Below, in pieces: positions 58,203 to 64,000 of a DNA stretch of 64,000 bases. The notes below the pieces were generated by a model. That model was not told where the DNA came from. It saw nothing but the letters and a program-made list of their open reading frames with translations, and did not search any database. The translations under genes were made by a program, and so were the position numbers. The DNA is taken from the NCBI GenBank assembly GCA_030686995.1, contig CM060702.1, positions 67,706,440-67,770,439 on the forward strand. The letters are read 5' to 3'. The stretch is from Artemisia argyi (lineage: Eukaryota; Streptophyta; Magnoliopsida; Asterales; Asteraceae). Every line of letters starts with the position of its first letter. Position 1 is the stretch's first letter.

Positions 58203-59867
58203 TCAATGCGTGATTCGGTTACTCTTTTTTCTTTTTTTCTCGGTGGTTAGAGATCGGTTGATCCTTGATGTAGAAGCTGCAAAGTAGCAGCTTGGATTCT
58301 CTATTGTTCAAACTAGTGGTAGAAAGGAAAATGTAATTTGGGTTTTTTGTTACTAAATTGAAGGACATGGCAGGTGTTGTGGCCGCTGAGAACCATAGAA
58401 GCTCTTTTTTAAATAAAATTGCATGAATTTTTGTAGCGATTAGCAGTGAAATACTCATTAGTGATGTCTGCAGAAGTGCAACATGTGTTTGAGTGATTAA
58501 TGATTATTTAGTTACAGCACCTGCCCCTCATCAAACATTATCGTATCGGATGTTTTGTTTTAGAAGAAAGAATATATAATTTGTGTTAGATGTTTCAAAG
58601 TACTAATGTGGTGGTGGTGGGTTTTATTTTTTTTATTTATTTATTATTATTATTATTATTATTTTGGGGGTCTCATATCAATGGCATCATCTTTTGTCAA
58701 AATGTTGTTCATTAGATTTATAGATAGAAATTGTAAAATTCAGTTACAGCCTTGACGAACTGAAATGTTGAAAAAAAAGATGAATTCAATTTTCAACAAG
58801 AGCTAAAACATTATACATAAGCTTATGTTGGTACATCACGGCAAACTTGCATATGATGGTGGTGGGAGTTGATTGGAAAACTAGTTGCACGCAGTCCAAG
58901 AGAAGTTGAGCAAAATCGGACCTGAAATCTTAACAGTGTTTGATGGAGTAGAAGTTGCATTCGAGCCATGTTAGATGTTGCATATATTGAAGGATCTGGT
59001 GTTTCTTAAATTTCATACTGAGTTGTGTTACTTGTGACAGTTGTGACTTATTAGTCGGTTTCAGATGAAGGGGGTGGAACATCAAGAAGTGGTTTGCCGA
59101 GGTTGTAGTTATCTCTACAGTGCGAGCGTGGCTATCGGTCCACTTTATGAGCGATCATATAAGCAGCAATGGTTAGTTATGGACATTGGCACCCTATCCG
59201 CTGCTTGTAAGCTTGTTATATTGGAGGGGATCTCCAAATCATCTCCACGGAAGGCTATGGTAATCTGCATGCATGATCCACCTCAAAACATCATTTTCCA
59301 AGCTGCATATCAGCAATATATTTCACATTTTCATCTGTTTTTATACCAGATAGACAATGAAAACACAGTATACATAGTAAGCTATATTATGGAAGGAACA
59401 GATGCATTATGCATATCTTCATTTTATCCTTTTTGGGATCATAAGAATTACAACCTTAAAAGGTGCATTGGAGCACTATACATACCAAAATGTATGCAAA
59501 TGCAGGTGAAAACTATGCGTTTCTATTTGGGGGAACAAATGCTTTTGAAGGTATTATACTTAGGTAGCTGTGTTTAATGAGAAGCGATTTTAAAAAGACT
59601 GGGCAATAACAAGAAACACTCTTGAATACTTAGACTTCAAATAAGAGCAAATACATTCTTGCATTATTCATCATAAATCGAATTGAAGAGATAACTCGTT
59701 ACAAATATTCAAAATCTGATGTCAATAACAGAGAAAAAAAATTCATTTGTCATACCAAAACATTGTTATGTCTATATATAATTCTAGCTTCATAATCCTC
59801 ATACTGTAAATAATCTATTTCTAGTTTTCCTAATTTTTACCAAAATTTATGATCTTGAAACTATTCT
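58203..59867. other. Intergenic region between the L3 and pectinesterase genes
   Basis: The first several hundred bases should be the 3' UTR of the L3 mRNA. A (TTA)n microsatellite lies at about 58638-58662. A 170-codon open frame (59065-59577) is longer than expected by chance, but its translation has no recognised domain, so I do not call it a gene. The two genes are convergent here. Confidence 0.45.
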
Positions 59868-61799
59868 TCAACCTTCAAGACCAAGGTAAAATGGTGCACC
59901 CGTTCCTTTCAGCCACCCGTTTCCTTGAACAAATGCTCCAGCCGTGTACTGCATAGCCTCATTCTTATCTTTAATCACCTTAAACCCTTTCCTCTTAACC
60001 CTCCTATCCGTACCTGCACCCCCACCCACGTTTGCATACTCGCCATAAAAACACGTATCCAATGCAAACGTCCCTTGCCATGGCAACCACCCATCTGGTT
60101 GAATAAAATCATCAACTACCGATTCCATCACAATAGTCCTCGAGTACTCCTTCAATGGACGTCCTAAATAACTCTTGACTTGAGACCTGGCTGGAAACAG
60201 CTTCAAATCAGCCATAATATGACAGTGTTGGATAACTAAACCGGTTGTTTCCTGGGCCATCTTTCTTCTTTGGGCTGTGATCGTGTTTATTTGACCATGG
60301 AGCGGAAGCTTACAGATGATTAAGCAGTTTTGGATAATGACTGCAGCGTCACCAAATATGAAATCAACTGTCCCAGAAATGATACTGCTGCTGTAGAACT
60401 GGCGGTGGGTGTGGGTGTATAATGTGTGTTGGTAACCATCTACATGAACGTCGAAGAATGCTGATCTGTCAGATTGCGAATGGAGGGCCACTGCTTGAGC
60501 TGCCTCAGGCCCTGCGGTATTTCGGAACCCCATTGACTTTGCTATAAATCCACTTCCAATTGCAGCTACATAAGTCAAAGATCACACTTAGTTCTGATAT
60601 TTATGCATCTCATTTATAAATAACGTAGTTTTCGTATTATTATATGATTATATCATTACATAAGATTTAAAAAATGTAGTTTTTATAACTTTACTACTAT
60701 TATTTACTGTATAGGATTTAAAAAATAGTGAGAAAAATTAAGTTTCTGATATTGAACCATCTTGACCCAACCCGTGCCAAATAACTTATTTGGACCCGTT
60801 AGCCAATCCGCCTGATCCAACTAATTAAAACTTACAAAAGGTTGCACTCTTGTATGTGGTCCAGTCAGTCTTGTGGCTTCTGTTGCCGGTGATGATGGTC
60901 TTGTTGGCACCATCGCCAAACATGAACACATTTACTTGATCTTTAGTCACGGTTACATACTCGTCATAGATCCCTTCCTTCACATACACAACATATCTTC
61001 CCACACTGCCTTTCGGATAGGCAGCCAATGCAGCCATTATGGTCTTGAACTGTCCGCTCCCATCCTTAGCCACCACAGCGTGCGGTCTTAGTACCACATG
61101 ACTACTTTTTAACAGTTTCTGATCATCCACAGACATCCACGCCGGATACCCCTTTTTATGAGTCCCAAGAAGCTTTCGTCCATGTGTACCACTTGGAATA
61201 TGATCAAATGCTTTAAAAATGATTGGCGTGGAAGCTACAATTGCCAATGCATTGGAGGTGAGTTGGGTAGCATTAAGAAGAACATTCTCTACCTTAGCCC
61301 TTAACTCGGGTTCATTATCAAACCCATCCAAGCAAGTCTCTTGATAAGCAACCACTGCACTTAGAAAGTTCATGAGCTCGGGTTGCTTATCTAGCATGCT
61401 TGGGAGATCAGTCTGATTTCCCAACATTCTAGACGATGCAAGGAGCTCTTCAAGAGCATACCCCATGAGCTCCTTGCAGTCATCTAACCTCTGATTGTGA
61501 TTAATATCATTATCAGCATATGAAACAAAAGATGTCCCTGCAGCACTCACAGCCTCAACGATAGCCAAAATTGCTGCATTAACGACATTCACAGGGGTAG
61601 AGATTCGGTTATGGGCCAAAGGGGTCATGGTGACCATGCATGCTTGCTTGTAATCAGTGAGTGTACATATGGAATCAACAGCCTCAGGTGTATCGTGTGT
61701 AGCGCCACCATTTTTGCGATCACGATTGATGACAATGATTAGACCAACGCCGAAAAAGATGACAATTAGGACTGTAACACATACTCTTGACGCCTTCAT
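59868..61799 (-). CDS. Pectinesterase with PMEI pro-region, probably catalytically impaired
   Basis: Exon 1 (61799-60836) and exon 2 (60565-59868) join in phase 1 across a GT-AG intron to give 553 aa. Residues 7-25 form a signal-anchor/signal peptide. Residues about 40-190 are a pectin methylesterase inhibitor-like domain with Cys45, Cys54, Cys108 and Cys156. RKLL at 208-211 is the usual subtilase processing site. The catalytic domain has GIYDE (276-280), QAVAL (345-349), DFIFG (389-393) and Arg457. But the QDTL motif is QHTL (His368 instead of the acid/base Asp) and LGRPW is LGRPL (Leu459). TVTAQGR-type sequence is also altered to TITAQRR. Normally such enzymes demethylesterify cell-wall homogalacturonan; this one may be a pseudoenzyme. 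The frame has no stop or shift. Confidence 0.92.
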
Positions 61800-62798
61800 G
61801 ATTGATTATTAATGAGATTTATAAATGCAGGAATATTGTTCAAGTTATAATACTAACTTTTTTTGTATATTGATAGCAACTAGCAACAAAATCTTCATTT
61901 ATATTGTGAAAAAAATGTATCTTGATTATGAATTAAAATTTCATAGAATATATATGTTATATATAACTTTGTTATTTTCATGCAGGATTTTGTATTCTAG
62001 TTGTGCCAAGTTGCCATAAGTTTAATTAGCTTATTTCTCTTTGATACAAAAGGATTAACATGATGGGCACGTATCCTTTTGTATATTGTTTGATGAAATA
62101 AAACAAACAAAGAGAGCTATTTGTCTTAAACTATGCTTTGTGTAAATATATTTGTACATTATATTACTTTTGTGAGTTTTTCTTTGATTTTTGGCAATGA
62201 TACTGGAGAGGTTAGTATCTTAGAATACATGAAAATTCATATATATTACATATTAATTAGCATATCTATTTCTATATTTTTATGATTCTTCGAATGTGTA
62301 ATCTTTCAAATAATAATCTTTATCTTTTTTTAACTATCTTGTCACAGAAGAAAAATTAATAATGAATTCAGAAGAGATCATAACAAGGACTGATTTGGTA
62401 TTACTAGAGGTAAAATATTTACCAACCTTTACAATTTATATAATTATTAGACAAGTATCCGTGCATAGCAACGAGATTTTATATTGGCAGATAGTTGTAG
62501 TGATAAAAAAAAAGTTTATAGGTTATAAACGAAAAATAATAAAAGTTTAAGAATTTGGAGATTAAACACGATTTAAACTGAATGAAAATAATATGGTTTA
62601 TAAGTTATAAACAAAAATAATAATAAAAGTTTATGGTTTTCATATATAGTTTTCTTAATTTTTCAATATGAGTTTTTCTTTTATATATAGTATAGTATAG
62701 ATATCAACCCCTCTCCATTCTCCAATTTTAAGTGTAATTAAAGCATGTCTAAAATGTGTCAAAAGAATATTGAGACATGGATTGATATTTACCTTTTC
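61800..62798. other. Upstream region of the pectinesterase gene
   Basis: AT-rich. A degenerate Helitron-end-like TATCCGTGCATAGCAACGAG occurs near 62457. Nothing else is recognisable. Confidence 0.4.
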
Positions 62799-62954
62799 GA
62801 GGTTATTTGCACACTCTCTAAATTGATTGGCACACTCTAAATTAGAGTGTGTTGACAATTATACCCTCACATTAATAATAATGTGAGGGTATAATTGTCA
62901 ACACACTCTAATTTAGAGTGTGCCAATCAATTAAGGGAGTGTGCAAATCTCCTC
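62799..62954. mobile_element. Near-perfect fold-back palindrome (MITE-like), 75-bp arms
   Basis: Left arm 62799-62873 and right arm 62880-62954 are almost fully complementary around a 6-nt loop AATAAT. Each arm contains a smaller palindrome, CACACTCTAAATTAGAGTGTG. It is non-coding. Target duplications are not clear. Confidence 0.85.
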
Positions 62955-63913
62955 CTTGAACATATGTCTGAAGCCTCTAATGTTGGAGTATTATTCTTCT
63001 CTAAGTAATAAGCAAATTGCTAAATGAGTAATGACTAATGACTAATTAGAATACGACCAAACAATGTCTTTAACTCGTATGTTTAATATTGAAAAATTGA
63101 CTACACATGACAATAGTTTTTCGTTTTCCCTTTATATATTATTGTTGTTGTTGATTTTATCGTGTGTACTCATAATCATTTTTTTTTTCTATGAAAACAT
63201 TTTATAGTTTTAATGATTATCATTTCTCTTTCACTTGGGTCGTGTTATAACGAAGTAAAAAAGATAAAAGTAAATTTATGCCCAAGAGTACATCTTTGTT
63301 ACATTGTTTCACATTCTACAAAGTAACTCCAAATTTGTGTTCGAGCGTTTTCCATTTCCTAACAGTCAACCACACATTCGACCGTGCCGAATGATAAGAA
63401 CAACAATAAAGGCACCCGCGGTCAGGTGTTCCCGCCGATCTACACCTTTTTGTGGAATAAAGATGTGCATTTGCATTTTAATCCGGTTTTGTTGGTCGAA
63501 ACAATATGTAACACCGGAATTTATATTCTCATTATGTTTCTGCATACCAATGCAACACAGCTGAGATATTGACTATTATCTTTCACTTCCCGTTTCACAC
63601 GCATATGTTTGACAGTAAACATCTGGTCATAGTTTCATATCTTGGTATATGTAAATATCGCAGCAATAATCATAATGCAGTTCTAACATATCAAACAAGG
63701 AAAAATACACCAGTCATTGCATACTAAAGATTCTTAATACGACAAAATTCCATTCACAACAAAGATGCATTCTGGAGGAATAATCTCTCTTTTGTTCTTG
63801 CAGATCAGCAAAAATGAACATATTTATGTCAAAGTAAACAGTAACACTAGCTGATGTCTACAAACAGTACCTGGATTAACGTAATACATAATCATACTCT
63901 CAATATGGGTACC
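62955..63913. other. Spacer, probably including the 3' UTR of the gene at the right edge
   Basis: Overlapping short frames at 63304-63572 have no family resemblance. The part next to 63914 should be the 3' UTR of the minus-strand gene entering from the right. Confidence 0.35.
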
Positions 63914-64000
63914 TTACATTACAAAGGGTTTATAATCTGAACGGCCAAGACGGGATATAGGCACCCAAAACGGGTCAAAGCTATCCTCGAGAGTTGGATT
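63914..64000 (-). CDS. C-terminal part of an unidentified gene (cut by window edge)
   Basis: The last 28 codons before a TAA read LEDSFDPFWVPISRLG and then RSDYKPFVM. The stretch is open to the window edge, with codon use and composition of a real protein C-terminus (Pro/Trp/Tyr-containing and well ordered). I do not recognise the family. It was judged coding because the opposite strand and other frames are less protein-like. Confidence 0.45.
   Translation of the reverse strand, partial: NPTLEDSFDPFWVPISRLGRSDYKPFVM

Noticed and set aside
59065..59577. 170-codon open frame between the L3 and pectinesterase genes
   Set aside because: No recognisable domain and no splice or homology support; it is probably a chance frame in non-coding sequence, though it is longer than most.

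Overview
This window is nuclear DNA of a flowering plant, most likely a eudicot of the daisy family (Asteraceae). The evidence is long AT-rich spacers, GT-AG introns, Athila-type Ty3/gypsy elements with multi-kilobase LTRs, Helitron and MITE termini, and nuclear genes for a mitochondrial ribosomal protein and a pectinesterase. The gag-like protein of the non-autonomous retroelement at 27.8-34.4 kb resembles proteins I associate with Tanacetum/Artemisia-type genomes, so Anthemideae is a guess from memory rather than something proven here.

Layout. 0-7.3 kb is a graveyard of old repeats: arrays of Helitron-like hairpins, a Tourist MITE, a 37-bp minisatellite, a 5'-truncated LINE on the minus strand, and a Copia-like LTR on the minus strand. 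7.34-17.95 kb is best explained as one 10.6-kb non-autonomous Helitron. Its 3' end is textbook, and it carries exon fragments, all on the + strand, of at least four recognisable host genes: a Shaker K+ channel, a GH79 heparanase-like enzyme, a long-chain acyl-CoA synthetase and a DRP3-type dynamin. A G3BP-like RRM protein and a RAD4/XPC-like protein are probable, and several further blocks are unidentified. 18-22.2 kb holds a Harbinger transposase relic and a small coding-free LTR element. 22.5-26.4 kb is a diverged solo or truncated gypsy LTR. 27.8-34.4 kb is a gag-only LTR element with a 5-bp target duplication (ACAAG). 34.6-49.6 kb is a young but dead Athila-type element with about 3.7-kb LTRs, target duplication AATAT, a gag-pol frame broken only by nonsense codons, and a hAT-like MITE inside its 5' LTR.

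The gene-bearing part is 50.7-64 kb. A five-exon gene for mitochondrial ribosomal protein L3 (315 aa) runs on the + strand from 50.7 to 58.2 kb. Its introns are inflated by MITEs and by a complete 1.86-kb PIF/Harbinger transposon with an intact antisense transposase. A two-exon pectinesterase gene (553 aa, PMEI-PME architecture) lies on the minus strand at 59.9-61.8 kb. It has lost the catalytic Asp of QDTL and the Trp of LGRPW. The last 87 bases look like the C-terminal exon of another minus-strand gene.

The strongest candidates for follow-up are the multi-gene Helitron, the module shared by the gag-only and Athila elements (repeated polypurine motifs and a conserved dyad), the clustered TGACGGCGTCA elements upstream of a retroelement TATA box, the intact Harbinger inside an essential organellar gene, and the pectinesterase that is probably catalytically dead.
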